The notes under the pieces: generated by a model
Database searches by the model: none
Told to the model about the DNA's origin: nothing
The model's input: only the letters and a program-made list of their open reading frames with translations
Translations under genes and position numbers: made by a program
Origin: Bdellovibrio sp. 22V
GTDB taxonomy: Bacteria > Bdellovibrionota > Bdellovibrionia > Bdellovibrionales > Bdellovibrionaceae
Reading direction: 5' to 3'
Assembly (NCBI RefSeq): GCF_030169785.1
Contig: NZ_CP125854.1
Coordinates: forward strand, 1,240,001 to 1,304,000
DNA: 64,000 nucleotides
Shown: positions 9,504-18,273 of the stretch, one piece after another
How positions within the stretch are numbered: the stretch's first letter is position 1
Layout: the number at the start of each line of letters is the position of its first letter

Positions 9504-10151
9504 TTAGATACCTAGCTTGCCCTCATTTGAATAAATCATTTCGGGCTTTACATGTTTATACTGCTCAAACTTGTAACGCATTTTAATCAAACGAAGCATC
9601 AAAAGATCCGGATCCAAATCCGGGTCTTTACGATGGCGTTTCACTTCGCTCAAAATAAACTTTTTCGCGCTTTCGGGATGGAAACAGAAACCCCGCGTGA
9701 AGACATAAGAGTCCCCGTGCGGAATCAAGCGCACTTCAAAAAGTTCATCGGGATCAAAACCAAAAACATAAGACGATTGCTTCACGATCAGTTTTTTGTT
9801 CGCAAGAAGGTCTTTAATATAAACGTCGCCGTTTTTAATTTTAATGAATTCAAAAATGGAATGGCGGTGCTGCTTTAAAACTTCGAGAGTTTTCAATTCT
9901 TCGTCAGAGAAACGCAATTCGCGCACCAAAAGACATGCATCCAAAGGCGTTTGTCCAAAACCCTTCAACTCACGCGTGAAAAAATACCAGTCATAAAACT
10001 GCGCCATGCGGGATTCATAATGCTCGGAGTTTTCATCCAAGGTCCCGGCATTTTCAAAGAACTCTTTTTTGGCCATGACCAATTCGTCTTTGAACGCGTC
10101 ACTGACAAAGTGATTAAGAATTTTTTCTATGAGTTTTTCGTATTCGTTCAT
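9504..10151 (-). CDS. Unknown soluble protein between carA and carB
   Basis: 215 residues, not recognised. There is no signal peptide or membrane segment, and it is rich in charged and aromatic residues, with many Phe and Tyr. The first half is probably helical (EKLIEKILNHFVSDAFKDELV). The middle holds a small beta-rich stretch (IFEFIKIKNGDVYIKDLL, then KLIVKQSSYVFGFDPDELFEVRLIP). The C-terminus is Lys/Arg-rich and helical. It starts with an ATG overlapping the carA stop (ATGA) and ends 15 bp before carB, so it is translated between the two subunits of one enzyme. That position suggests a conserved, expressed cytoplasmic protein; a role in pyrimidine metabolism is only inference. Confidence 0.85.
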   Translation of the reverse strand: MNEYEKLIEKILNHFVSDAFKDELVMAKKEFFENAGTLDENSEHYESRMAQFYDWYFFTRELKGFGQTPLDACLLVRELRFSDEELKTLEVLKQHRHSIFEFIKIKNGDVYIKDLLANKKLIVKQSSYVFGFDPDELFEVRLIPHGDSYVFTRGFCFHPESAKKFILSEVKRHRKDPDLDPDLLMLRLIKMRYKFEQYKHVKPEMIYSNEGKLGI

Positions 10152-11209
10152 ATCATCCGCTCAATAAAATAACTAAACAGCCCTTGCGCTTCATGCGGGC
10201 CTGGGCAACTTTCCGGATGATATTGTATTCCTAAATACTTCCTCTTTTCACTATAAAAACCTGCCACAGTGCCATCATTTAAATTTGTGTGCGTTACCGT
10301 CGCGTCGGCAGGCAAACTGCCCGCTTCCACAGCATATCCATGGTTTTGGCTACTTACGTAAATCTGATTAAGCAGGGTGTCGCGAATTGGGTGGTTACTG
10401 CCACGGTGGCCAAACTTTAATTTGTATGTCTTCGCACCTAATGCGAGCCCGAGGATTTGGTGCCCCATACAAATTCCAAAGATGGGTTTTACGCCCAAAA
10501 GCTCACGGACGGTTCCGGTGGCGACTTTGACGTCGGCAGGATCGCCGGGACCGTTCGTCAACATGATCCCGTCGGGATTGTACTCAAGAATGTCTTGAAC
10601 ACTGGAACGGCTGTTAAAAATTTTAATTTCTGAACAACGTTTTTCGAGCTCACGCAGAATGTTTTCTTTACAGCCAAAATCAAGAACTGCGATACGAGGA
10701 CCAACCATGTTTTCACCACGGCGGACTTCTCCTTCTTTGCGCGAAGTCAGGTAAACCCAATCCATTTCCAGATTGTTTTTTTGAGATAACAAAGCTGCCG
10801 CCTTCTTGCGGGCCTCGGCTTCATCCGCCGCATTCACAAGAGCTCCCCACGGAGTCCCTTTACGCAAGCGCAATACTAAAGAGCGTGTATCGATTTCAGT
10901 TACAAGCGGAATTTTGTTTTCTGTAAGACGCTTTTTCCAAGCTTGATCGCGTTCCGTATCCTGAATTTCAAGACAGATGAAACCTTCAATCCATAGACGG
11001 CGGGATTCCCACACGGCGTCTTCGATGCCGTAATTTCCCTGCATCGGCGCAGTCATCACGACAATCTGTTTAAAATAAGACGGGTCGGTCGCGATCTCTT
11101 CGTAGCCAGAGTGCGAAGTATTGAAGACCACTTCACCAATGCGATCTTCACCGCCTTGCCAAAGGCCCGCATACACTTCACCTGTCTCTAGCACAAGAAA
11201 ACCCTTCAT
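10148..11209 (-). CDS. carA: Carbamoyl-phosphate synthase small subunit (glutaminase)
   Basis: 353 residues. The N-terminal CarA domain (about 1-135, starting GFLVLETGEVYAG) is followed by a class I glutamine amidotransferase domain. The nucleophile cysteine sits in FGICMGHQ and the His/Glu pair in QYHPESCPGPHE. It hydrolyses glutamine and channels ammonia to CarB. The gene overlaps pyrB upstream (stop of pyrB within ATGA) and the unknown gene downstream by 4 bp each, a tight pyrB-carA-x-carB order. Length and motifs are complete. Confidence 0.97.
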   Translation of the reverse strand: MKGFLVLETGEVYAGLWQGGEDRIGEVVFNTSHSGYEEIATDPSYFKQIVVMTAPMQGNYGIEDAVWESRRLWIEGFICLEIQDTERDQAWKKRLTENKIPLVTEIDTRSLVLRLRKGTPWGALVNAADEAEARKKAAALLSQKNNLEMDWVYLTSRKEGEVRRGENMVGPRIAVLDFGCKENILRELEKRCSEIKIFNSRSSVQDILEYNPDGIMLTNGPGDPADVKVATGTVRELLGVKPIFGICMGHQILGLALGAKTYKLKFGHRGSNHPIRDTLLNQIYVSSQNHGYAVEAGSLPADATVTHTNLNDGTVAGFYSEKRKYLGIQYHPESCPGPHEAQGLFSYFIERMI

Positions 11210-12111
11210 GACTTCCCCTCTGTGACCGTCGTATAAATCAAACTTTGACGGATAAGCACTCCATTAGAAACTTGATCCAAAACTTGGCAGCGCGGATCCT
11301 GCAAAATCTCCGCATCCAGTTCCGTGCCTTGATTGATAGGCCCGGGATGCAGAATCAAAGATTGCGGTGCTAACGCCGCTAAGTTCTTTTTCGTAAATCC
11401 ATATTTGTCGCGATAGTCCGCCAATGAAACTTGATGCTCATGGCGCTCGAGCTGTACACGCAAAGCCATCGCGACCGTTGCCCAAGATAATCCCTCTTGC
11501 AAAGAAGAGAAAATTTTCATGTCGGCTGTCTCTGGCAAAAATCCTCGCGGTCCACACAGAGCCACTTCGTAGCCCAGTTTTTTCGCCAACTCAAAGTGCG
11601 AAGCGGCCACGCGACTGTGACGAATATCTCCAACGATAAGCACTCGCTGCCCCTCGCACTTTCCCAAATGTTTGCGGATCGTGTAGGCATCTAAAAGAGC
11701 TTGTGTCGGATGACCCCGCTTCCCCCAGCCGGCATTCAGAATCGGCATTTTTACTTGTGCAGACAACGACGCCAAATCCAGACCGTCGCCACAGCGAATG
11801 ACCAAAAATTCCGGATTCATCGCGGCCACGTTCAGAACAGTGTCTTCAAGTGTTTCGCCCTTTTCAAGGCTTGTTCCGGTTTTTCCCTCTATGAGAAGTG
11901 AGTAAATTCCCAAACGTGCACAGGCTGTTTCAAAGCTGAGGCGAGTTCTTGTACTAGCCTCAAAAAACAAAAGGGCTCCGGTTTTTCCGAAGCCCTCATA
12001 GTCCAACGACTTTTTAGCAGCGATATCGTCTGCCACAGAGAATAGAAAGTCGATTTTGTTTTTTTCAATGGAACTAAGATTAAGAAGAGATTTGTTTTGC
12101 CTAGATAACAT
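11206..12111 (-). CDS. pyrB: Aspartate carbamoyltransferase catalytic subunit
   Basis: 301 residues. The carbamoyl-phosphate site FFEASTRTRLSFE is at about residues 50-62, with HPTQALLDA and LILHPGPINQGTEL further on; these identify aspartate rather than ornithine carbamoyltransferase. It condenses carbamoyl phosphate and aspartate, the first committed pyrimidine step. No regulatory pyrI or dihydroorotase-like gene is adjacent. The Shine-Dalgarno region before the ATG is weak. A possible promoter lies at 12122-12150, within the end of the third lepB, which would make pyrB the first gene of the pyrimidine transcript. Confidence 0.95.
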   Translation of the reverse strand: MLSRQNKSLLNLSSIEKNKIDFLFSVADDIAAKKSLDYEGFGKTGALLFFEASTRTRLSFETACARLGIYSLLIEGKTGTSLEKGETLEDTVLNVAAMNPEFLVIRCGDGLDLASLSAQVKMPILNAGWGKRGHPTQALLDAYTIRKHLGKCEGQRVLIVGDIRHSRVAASHFELAKKLGYEVALCGPRGFLPETADMKIFSSLQEGLSWATVAMALRVQLERHEHQVSLADYRDKYGFTKKNLAALAPQSLILHPGPINQGTELDAEILQDPRCQVLDQVSNGVLIRQSLIYTTVTEGKS

Positions 12112-12121
12112 CTAGAACCCA

Positions 12122-12150
12122 AGCCTATGGCTCGAGAGGCATGATGTCAA
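12122..12150 (-). promoter_or_regulatory. Possible pyrB promoter
   Basis: Minus-strand TTGACA (12150-12145) spaced 17 nt from TAGGCT (12127-12122). The -35 element is perfect but the -10 matches only three of six bases. The start point would fall a few bases before the pyrB ATG, leaving almost no leader. The hexamer overlaps the last codon of lepB3, so it may be chance. Confidence 0.33.
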
Positions 12151-12821
12151 TACACCGGAGAAAAAACTCGGTTCCAACGCACTGAAGGATACTGACCTCC
12201 GCCCCATTTCTTTTGCCAGTCGAGCGAAAGCCAAATTAAAACGACCCGGCCTACCACTTGAGCCATCGGAACCGTTCCCCAATAGCGCGAGTCGTCACTT
12301 GCGTCACGATTGTCCCCAAGAAGAAACACCTCCCCAGGAGGAACCACTAACGGACCGAAATCTTTATCTTCAGGATTTTTTTGGAAGATCACGCGCCATT
12401 TCGATTCCGGCGTAGACTCTTCAAAAATGTCGAAAAGCTCCGGATTCGGGTTGTCGCTGTTGTTGGCCATTTTCTCGTACTGCAAAGGCTCTTCGTTTAA
12501 AAACAAACGACCTTTGATAATTTGCACGCGATCGCCGGGCAAACCCACGACTCTTTTTACGTAAATGACAGAAGGCTGATTGGGATAACTGAAAACAACA
12601 ACGTCACCTCTTTCAGGCATCGAAGCCGCTGCTTTTTTTTGTGAAAATGGCAGAGGAAAACCATAGGAAATACGCGAGGAAAAGATGAAGTCGCCAGGTT
12701 TCAACGTTGGCTGCATGGAGCCTGTCGGAACTTTATAAGCGGTGACAAGAAAATTTCGCACAAACAGAGCAAAAAGCACTGCCAAAACAAGAGTTGTGAA
12801 ATATTCCCGCCAACGATTCAT
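12147..12821 (-). CDS. lepB: Signal peptidase I (third of three)
   Basis: 224 residues: one N-terminal membrane segment (about 8-24) and a periplasmic catalytic domain. The catalytic serine is S35 in KVPTGSM and the general-base lysine K89 in VKRVVG; the GDNRDASDDSRYWG box is intact. It removes signal peptides from exported proteins. Compared with its two upstream paralogues it has PTGSM instead of PSGSM and a different insert (about residues 112-145), so the three copies are not recent duplicates. It follows lepB2 after 55 bp and precedes pyrB by 35 bp. Confidence 0.95.
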   Translation of the reverse strand: MNRWREYFTTLVLAVLFALFVRNFLVTAYKVPTGSMQPTLKPGDFIFSSRISYGFPLPFSQKKAAASMPERGDVVVFSYPNQPSVIYVKRVVGLPGDRVQIIKGRLFLNEEPLQYEKMANNSDNPNPELFDIFEESTPESKWRVIFQKNPEDKDFGPLVVPPGEVFLLGDNRDASDDSRYWGTVPMAQVVGRVVLIWLSLDWQKKWGGGQYPSVRWNRVFSPVY

Positions 12822-12877
12822 ATACTAAGTTTAGGATGAAGTTTGCAAAGAAGGAAAGATAAATTCGACAGAGAATA

Positions 12878-13582
12878 TTATTGCAACGATTGAAACAAAC
12901 GATTGAAGCGGATCTGTGAAGGGTCGCAGACAAACGTCATCGTCGGCAAAGTGCTGTTACACGAAAGCCAGATGATCCATGCTCTTCCGACAAGGTAATC
13001 ATTTTTTACGAAACCCCAATAACGCGAGTCACTCGATTGATCGCGGTTGTCACCCATGAAGAAGTACTGACCTTCAGGAACTTTGAAAGCTTCGACTTCA
13101 CCGCTGTTTTCGTCAGAAAGAAAGCGCACGACATAAGAACGTTGTCCGTTATTTTCCGTGAAGTAGTTAAAACCTTTTTCATTCGCGGGATTTTCAAAGG
13201 ATTGTAATTCCCACTTTTTTCCATTGACCGTCACACGGCCCGCTTTCACTTCCACTGTGTCACCGGGAAGCCCGATCAATCTCTTGATGTAATAGACGTC
13301 GGGATTTTCCGGATACTTAAAAACGACGACTTCGCCTCTTTCCGGCGTTTGCCATTGCAAAAGCCACTTGTTGCCAAAGGGAACATGCAAACCGTACGAG
13401 AATTTTTTTACGATAACGTGATCATGAATAAGAAGATTGGGAATCATACTTCCCGAGGGAATAACAAAGGGTTCAAACAGAGCCCAACGTACGCCCATCA
13501 CCAGCAGAATGGGAAAAAGGAACGTTAGAATCGCCTGATTCCACGTTCCTTTTAAGCTGCGAGTTTCCTGATTTTCATTCAT
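12878..13582 (-). CDS. lepB: Signal peptidase I (second of three)
   Basis: 234 residues with the family signatures: membrane segment at about 17-33, catalytic S45 in VIPSGSM, K100 in IKRLIG, and GDNRDQSSDSRYWG. It starts at an ATG sharing one base with the stop of the previous lepB (TAATG); a second in-frame ATG one codon later is possible. It is closely related to the first copy, including the C-terminal WLSC-x-LP-F-CDP region, with two cysteines that could form a disulfide. That region is absent from the third copy. Confidence 0.95.
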   Translation of the reverse strand: MNENQETRSLKGTWNQAILTFLFPILLVMGVRWALFEPFVIPSGSMIPNLLIHDHVIVKKFSYGLHVPFGNKWLLQWQTPERGEVVVFKYPENPDVYYIKRLIGLPGDTVEVKAGRVTVNGKKWELQSFENPANEKGFNYFTENNGQRSYVVRFLSDENSGEVEAFKVPEGQYFFMGDNRDQSSDSRYWGFVKNDYLVGRAWIIWLSCNSTLPTMTFVCDPSQIRFNRLFQSLQ

Positions 13583-14352
13583 TAATTAACTGAATGGAAG
13601 AAACGTCCCCAACGGATCGTTAATGGATTGCACAGGAATGGCAATGCAGGAACAGTTTCTTCACAGCTCAACCACACAAACATCGCACGGCCCAAGATGT
13701 TTTGTTTTGGCAAGAATCCCCAAACACGGCCGTCGGAAGAATTCATACGGTTGTCACCCATCACGAAAAGATGATCGTCAGGAACAACCACCGGTCCGTA
13801 GGTTTCGTAGATGTCGCCTTTACGCAGAAGAATGGCGTGATTTTTTCCGCCAGGAAGCTCTTCTGTGAATTCAACATAGTTTTCTTTGTTGTCGTTGATG
13901 TTGCCGTCCCTTTGAAAATCCGCATCGCGCAACCACGCGAAATCATCCATGTTGGCAGGAACTTTCTTATCAACAGCTTTGTCGTTGATGTAAAGAGTTC
14001 CGTTTTCATAGTAAATCTTGTCGCCGGACTCACCCACGATACGCTTAATGAAGAACGTGCTCATGTCTTTAGGATATTTGAAAACGATCACTTCGCCGCG
14101 CTTAGGTTCATTGAATTTCACCAACCAGTTTTCGCTGAATGGAACGCGCAAACCGTAGGTTAATTTGTTCACAAAAATGTGATCATGAATCAACAAAGAA
14201 GGAAGCATCGATCCGGAAGGAATCACGTAAGCTTCGATAAAACCCCAGCGGATGAAAAGAGCGATGAACACCGCCAAAAACAGGGAACCCCATCCTTCGG
14301 TCCAAAAGTGCTTCGTTCTCCAGTTCCAGCCATTCTTTTTGTCGTTACTCAT
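13582..14352 (-). CDS. lepB: Signal peptidase I (first of three)
   Basis: 256 residues. The N-terminal cytoplasmic stretch of about 20 residues is followed by a membrane segment, catalytic S48 in VIPSGSM, K103 in IKRIVG, and GDNRMNSSDGRVWG. It is the longest of the trio, with an acidic and Asn-rich insert around residues 135-165. A GGAGG ribosome site lies 9 nt before the ATG. It follows lepA, the classical lepA-lepB arrangement, but a palindromic repeat (14369-14395) sits between them and could reduce read-through. Confidence 0.96.
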   Translation of the reverse strand: MSNDKKNGWNWRTKHFWTEGWGSLFLAVFIALFIRWGFIEAYVIPSGSMLPSLLIHDHIFVNKLTYGLRVPFSENWLVKFNEPKRGEVIVFKYPKDMSTFFIKRIVGESGDKIYYENGTLYINDKAVDKKVPANMDDFAWLRDADFQRDGNINDNKENYVEFTEELPGGKNHAILLRKGDIYETYGPVVVPDDHLFVMGDNRMNSSDGRVWGFLPKQNILGRAMFVWLSCEETVPALPFLCNPLTIRWGRFFHSVN

Positions 14353-14368
14353 GCTGCGTCCTCCACAT

Positions 14369-14395
14369 GGAAAAAGGTACCTGGTGCCTTTTTCC
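14369..14395. repeat. Short palindromic repeat, terminator-like (copy 1)
   Basis: On the plus strand GGAAAAAGG (14369-14377) is followed by TACCTGGTG and CCTTTTTCC (14387-14395): a 9-bp perfect inverted repeat around a GGTACC-like core. It overlaps the first base of the lepA stop codon. A second copy lies at 61822-61845. In RNA either strand forms an A/U-rich stem ending in a U tract, so it may act as a weak bidirectional terminator. Confidence 0.6.
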
Positions 14396-16194
14396 TAATC
14401 TTCCACTTTCAGGATTGCTAAAAAGGCTTCCTGAGGCACTTCGACATGGCCGATCGCCTTCATGCGCTTTTTACCCTCTTTTTGCTTCTCTAAAAGCTTA
14501 CGCTTACGAGAAATATCACCACCATAACACTTCGCGGTCACGTCTTTTCTTATCGCACCCAATGTCTCACGCGCGATAATCTTAGCACCGATCGCGGCCT
14601 GAATTGCCACTTGGTATTGTTGGCGAGGGATAAGCTCTTTCATCTTTTCTGCCAACGCACGTCCGCGATTTTGCGCTTTCGATCTATGGACGATCAAAGA
14701 AAGGGCATCAATCGGCTCGCCGTTGATCAAAATATCCAGTTTTACAAGATCCGATTCTTCGAAACCGATGAATTCATATTCCAAAGAGGCATAGCCCTTA
14801 GAGATCGACTTCAAGCGGTCATAGAAATCCATGACCATTTCATTCATTGGCAACTTGTACTCAATGATGACTTTTTTGTCGGTCACGTATTCCATTTTCA
14901 GCTGAATACCACGCTTGTCTTCACAAAGCTTAAGGATGCCGCCGATATAATCGGTCGGAGTATGCAAAGTCACCTTCACGTAAGGCTCTTCAAACTTTGT
15001 AATTTGCGTTTCTGCCGGCATGCCCGAAGGATTTTCGAGCATGATCTCAGTGCCGTCTGTTTTCGTGATTCTATAAACAACCGTTGGCGCTGTTGTGATC
15101 AAGTCGAGATTGAATTCACGCTCCAAACGCTCTTGCACGATCTCCATGTGCAGAAGGCCCAAGAAACCGCAACGATAACCAAAGCCCAAGGCCGCTGACT
15201 TCTCGATTTCAAAAGTCAAAGAAGAGTCGTTCAGACAAAGCTTGTCCAAAGCGTCTTTCAGATTCTCGTATTCAGACGCAACCACCGGGAAGATCCCCGC
15301 GAAAACCATCGGCTTGATTCTTTGGAAACCTGCTAGAGGCTCCACGGCAGGATGTTTCGCCGACGTCACAGTGTCACCCACTTGCACGTCGCGAATGTCT
15401 TTAATACCGCAAATGATGAAACCCACTTCACCGGCCTCAAGAGTCTCTTGCATCGCCGGGAATGGTTTGTATTTACCCATGCGCAAAACTTCATAGTCAC
15501 GGTCTGTTGCCATGAACTTGATTTTGTCGCCTTTTTTAATCACACCATCCATCACGCGCACAAGAACCACAACGCCTTGATAAGCGTCAAACCAAGAGTC
15601 AAAAATAAGCGCACGCGGAGTCAGACTGCGGTCTGCCTTTGGCGGCGGAACTTTTTCAACAATGGCCTCAAGAATATCCGTGATGCCGATTTTTTCTTTT
15701 GCCGACGCGTGAATGATACCTGTGCAGTCCAAACCCACTGTGTCTTCGATTTGTTTCGCGACACCTTCTGGATCTGCAGAAGGAAGATCGATTTTGTTCA
15801 AAACAGGAATGATCTCAAGATTGTTTTCAATCGCAAGATAGACGTTGGCCAAAGTTTGCGCCTCAACCCCTTGAGCCGCATCGACAACAAGAATCGCGCC
15901 TTCACACGCCGCCAAAGAACGAGAAACTTCGTAAGAAAAATCCACGTGCCCCGGGGTATCGATCAAGTTGATTTGGTACATGTTGCCGTCTTTGGATTTA
16001 AAATCCAAGCACACCGTCTGCGCCTTGATCGTGATTCCACGTTCACGCTCCAGCTCCATGTTATCAAGGAACTGATCTTTCTTTTCACGATCTGAAAGAG
16101 CCCCGGTTGCGGAAAGCAGTCCGTCCGCCAAAGTCGATTTACCGTGGTCGATATGAGCAATAATTGAGAAGTTTCTAATAAACTTTGGATCCAT
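14395..16194 (-). CDS. lepA: Translation elongation factor 4 (LepA)
   Basis: 599 residues, the usual length. The GTPase signature [15 protein letters not shown] is at about residues 13-27, RGITIKAQT is the switch I region, DTPGHVDF is G3 and NKIDLP is G4. The LepA-specific C-terminal domain includes [25 protein letters not shown]. The protein is a ribosome-associated GTPase that acts on stalled or mispositioned ribosomes. The ribosome site AAAGAGG lies 4 nt before the ATG. Upstream are the metK terminator and a TATAAT at 16218-16223 that may be its own -10 element, although no good -35 was found. Confidence 0.98.
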   Translation of the reverse strand: MDPKFIRNFSIIAHIDHGKSTLADGLLSATGALSDREKKDQFLDNMELERERGITIKAQTVCLDFKSKDGNMYQINLIDTPGHVDFSYEVSRSLAACEGAILVVDAAQGVEAQTLANVYLAIENNLEIIPVLNKIDLPSADPEGVAKQIEDTVGLDCTGIIHASAKEKIGITDILEAIVEKVPPPKADRSLTPRALIFDSWFDAYQGVVVLVRVMDGVIKKGDKIKFMATDRDYEVLRMGKYKPFPAMQETLEAGEVGFIICGIKDIRDVQVGDTVTSAKHPAVEPLAGFQRIKPMVFAGIFPVVASEYENLKDALDKLCLNDSSLTFEIEKSAALGFGYRCGFLGLLHMEIVQERLEREFNLDLITTAPTVVYRITKTDGTEIMLENPSGMPAETQITKFEEPYVKVTLHTPTDYIGGILKLCEDKRGIQLKMEYVTDKKVIIEYKLPMNEMVMDFYDRLKSISKGYASLEYEFIGFEESDLVKLDILINGEPIDALSLIVHRSKAQNRGRALAEKMKELIPRQQYQVAIQAAIGAKIIARETLGAIRKDVTAKCYGGDISRKRKLLEKQKEGKKRMKAIGHVEVPQEAFLAILKVED

Positions 16195-16221
16195 AGGCCT
16201 CTTTTTCCGTGCCGCCCATTA

Positions 16222-16260
16222 TATAAAAGAAGCGCCGAGTTGCTAGAGACAACTCGGCGC
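16222..16260 (-). terminator. Rho-independent terminator of metK
   Basis: A perfect 11-bp inverted repeat (GCGCCGAGTTG at 16232-16242, CAACTCGGCGC at 16250-16260) with a 7-nt loop. On the minus strand it is followed by TTCTTTTATA. It begins 23 bp after the metK stop. The trailing T-rich stretch contains TATAAT (16223-16218), possibly the lepA -10. Confidence 0.85.
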
Positions 16261-16283
16261 AATGCTTAAGGTTTTGCCTAAAT

Positions 16284-17447
16284 TTATGCCAAAGTCTTAA
16301 CAGCGTCTTTAAGCTGGTCGACTTTGTTGAGTTTTTCCCAAGAGAAAGACTCTTCGTTACGGCCAAAGTGACCGTAAGCAGCCGTCGGGCTGTAAATCGG
16401 GCGCAAAAGATCGAGGTCTTTCGTAATACGCGCCGGACGCAAGTCGAAGACCTGACGAACTGCTTTTTCAAGAACTTCAGGACCTACTTTGCTTGTGCCG
16501 TAGTCATTCACCGTGATGCTCACAGGTTCTGCCACGCCAATCGCATAAGCCACTTGCACCAAACATCTTTCAGCCAAGCCGGCTCCCACGATGTTCTTAG
16601 CAATATGACGGGATGCGTAAGCCGCAGAGCGATCCACTTTCGAAGGATCTTTACCAGAGAAAGCGCCACCACCGTGAGCTCCGTGACCGCCGTAAGTATC
16701 AACGATGATCTTACGACCCGTCAAACCGGCGTCGCCCATAGGGCCGCCCGTGACGAAGCGACCTGTTGGGTTGATGAAGAACTTTGTTTTCGCATCAATC
16801 CAGTTTCCTGGGATGGATTTTTTGATCAGCTCTTCCGTAATGAATTCTTTAATCGTCGCATTCGATACGCTGTCAGAGTGCTGAGTGGAAATAACAACCG
16901 CATCAATACGTTTTGCAATGCCGTTTTCGTATTGCACAGTCACTTGTGATTTTGCATCGGGACGGAGCCAGTCTACTTTGTTGGCTTTACGAAGAGTCGC
17001 AAGATCTTTCACAAGCTTGTGCGACATCGCGATACTTAAAGGCATCAACTCTGGGGTTTCATTGACCGCGTAACCGAACATCAAACCTTGGTCGCCGGCG
17101 CCCTGGTCATCAGAAAGAGTTTCTTTCACGCCCACCGCGATATCAGGTGATTGCTGACCGACTGCGATCATAACGCCGCAAGTTTTGTAGTCGAAACCTT
17201 TGTCAGAGTGGTCATAACCAATACGCTTTACAACATCACGAGCGACTTCAGAGAAGTTTACTTTTGCAGAAGTTGTGATCTCACCAGCAACAACAACAAG
17301 ACCTGTCGTCAGCATCGTCTCACAGGCAACGCGACCCTTTGGATCTTGCGCCAAGATAGCATCCAAAATGCCATCAGAGATTTGGTCCGCCATTTTGTCG
17401 GGATGACCTTCAGATACAGATTCGCTCGTAAAAAGGTAGTTTTTCAC
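16284..17447 (-). CDS. metK: S-adenosylmethionine synthetase
   Basis: 387 residues, a typical length. The N-terminal [17 protein letters not shown] motif binds ATP and methionine. [12 protein letters not shown] and the P-loop-like [19 protein letters not shown] are both intact. It makes S-adenosylmethionine from methionine and ATP. No SAM riboswitch was recognised in the 126-bp upstream region. That region does hold a TATAAT (17506-17501, minus) and a small hairpin (TAAATGC/GCATTTA, 17521-17539) where the -35 should be. A clear terminator follows, so it is probably monocistronic. Confidence 0.98.
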   Translation of the reverse strand: MKNYLFTSESVSEGHPDKMADQISDGILDAILAQDPKGRVACETMLTTGLVVVAGEITTSAKVNFSEVARDVVKRIGYDHSDKGFDYKTCGVMIAVGQQSPDIAVGVKETLSDDQGAGDQGLMFGYAVNETPELMPLSIAMSHKLVKDLATLRKANKVDWLRPDAKSQVTVQYENGIAKRIDAVVISTQHSDSVSNATIKEFITEELIKKSIPGNWIDAKTKFFINPTGRFVTGGPMGDAGLTGRKIIVDTYGGHGAHGGGAFSGKDPSKVDRSAAYASRHIAKNIVGAGLAERCLVQVAYAIGVAEPVSITVNDYGTSKVGPEVLEKAVRQVFDLRPARITKDLDLLRPIYSPTAAYGHFGRNEESFSWEKLNKVDQLKDAVKTLA

Positions 17448-17500
17448 TGCTTTCGTTCCTCATTAGGAAAGGTGTTAATGAGCTCGGCCCAAGGTCTTCG

Positions 17501-17539
17501 ATTATACCTTAAGCCATCCTAAATGCCCTTCGCATTTAG
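17501..17539 (-). promoter_or_regulatory. Possible metK promoter with overlapping hairpin
   Basis: A perfect TATAAT reads on the minus strand at 17506-17501, about 50 nt before the metK ATG. No recognisable -35 hexamer is found at 16-18 nt. Instead the -35 area is occupied by a 7-bp inverted repeat, TAAATGC and GCATTTA, with a 5-nt loop. It could be an operator, but this is speculation. Confidence 0.35.
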
Positions 17540-17573
17540 CGAGCGGCCAACCTATCAAATGAGCAATAGAGGG

Positions 17574-18182
17574 TCAAGAATCCTTGGGTTTGTGGTGGTA
17601 AAAATAAGCCAGCTCAAGGAAAAAGACTGTAAAACCTCCTATGAGGCTGATCAGTCCCAGGCCAATCATAAATTGAGTCAGATTTCTGCCCAAATCCGAG
17701 AGCGTGGACTCGGGAATTACGCCTGCATTCTGAAGGAAAAACATGAGCACATAGCCGGAAACGGAAATGAAAGTCCAAGCAATGGCATGCGTTCTATTCG
17801 TCAACAGCCCCACGATCATCGGAAGAACCGCAAACCAAATGAGTGTCGGCGAGTAAAAGCCGCCCGTATAAAATGCAAAAGAGAACTGAAAGATCATTCC
17901 CGCAACAACCATATTGTATGCGGCCGCTTTCATGGAACGCGTGAGTTTGTAAACCACGGGCGAAAGCGCATGAACGATCGAACATGTAAAACCAATCGTC
18001 GCCAACGTTCCGCCGGTCACAAAAAACAGCGAAACAAAACTGTACGTCCACATCAGCAGTCCCGTAATGACTGTAATGAGAATGAGCAGCCGGTATTTGT
18101 AAAGACGAGTGAGATCGTCCTCTTTAATAGAAGATGAAAAAAGAAAACTTGCCCAATGGAGATGTTCTTCGTGGTTCCGCAT
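17574..18182 (-). CDS. Membrane protein, stand-alone 6-TM sensor-like domain
   Basis: About 202 residues from the ATG at 18182. The frame opens earlier at 18233, but that start lies inside the hpf terminator. Six hydrophobic segments follow a short, Lys/Arg-containing cytoplasmic N-terminus. The FYTGGFYSPTLIWFAVLPMIVGLL stretch resembles the membrane sensor regions normally attached to histidine kinases or GGDEF proteins in this phylum. Here the protein stops right after the last helix with a charged tail (HHKPKDS) and no output domain. It may be a truncated sensor, a partner of a separate signalling protein, or an unrelated membrane protein. The function is unknown. Confidence 0.78.
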   Translation of the reverse strand: MRNHEEHLHWASFLFSSSIKEDDLTRLYKYRLLILITVITGLLMWTYSFVSLFFVTGGTLATIGFTCSIVHALSPVVYKLTRSMKAAAYNMVVAGMIFQFSFAFYTGGFYSPTLIWFAVLPMIVGLLTNRTHAIAWTFISVSGYVLMFFLQNAGVIPESTLSDLGRNLTQFMIGLGLISLIGGFTVFFLELAYFYHHKPKDS

Positions 18183-18203
18183 ACGTTCCAAAATTAAGCA
18201 CAA

Positions 18204-18234
18204 TAAAAAAGGCGGTTTGCCTAAACAAACCACC
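18204..18234 (-). terminator. Rho-independent terminator of hpf
   Basis: On the minus strand GGTGGTTTG and CAAACCGCC form a 9-bp stem with one G-U pair and a 6-nt loop, followed directly by TTTTTT (18210-18205). It lies 40 bp after the hpf stop and shows that the next gene must start downstream of 18204. Confidence 0.88.
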
Positions 18235-18273
18235 TTCTGTGTATCTTATATATCGACTATTCCTATCCAGAGA

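Noticed and set aside
15352-16095. 247-residue plus-strand frame opposite lepA
   Set aside because: Antisense shadow of a fully conserved gene, no ribosome site, no recognisable motif.
17448-17573. SAM riboswitch before metK
   Set aside because: No SAM-I/II/III core was seen; only a small hairpin and a -10 like hexamer.
18183-18233. Upstream extension of the membrane-sensor gene
   Set aside because: These codons lie within the hpf terminator hairpin, so transcripts for the gene cannot sensibly start translation there.
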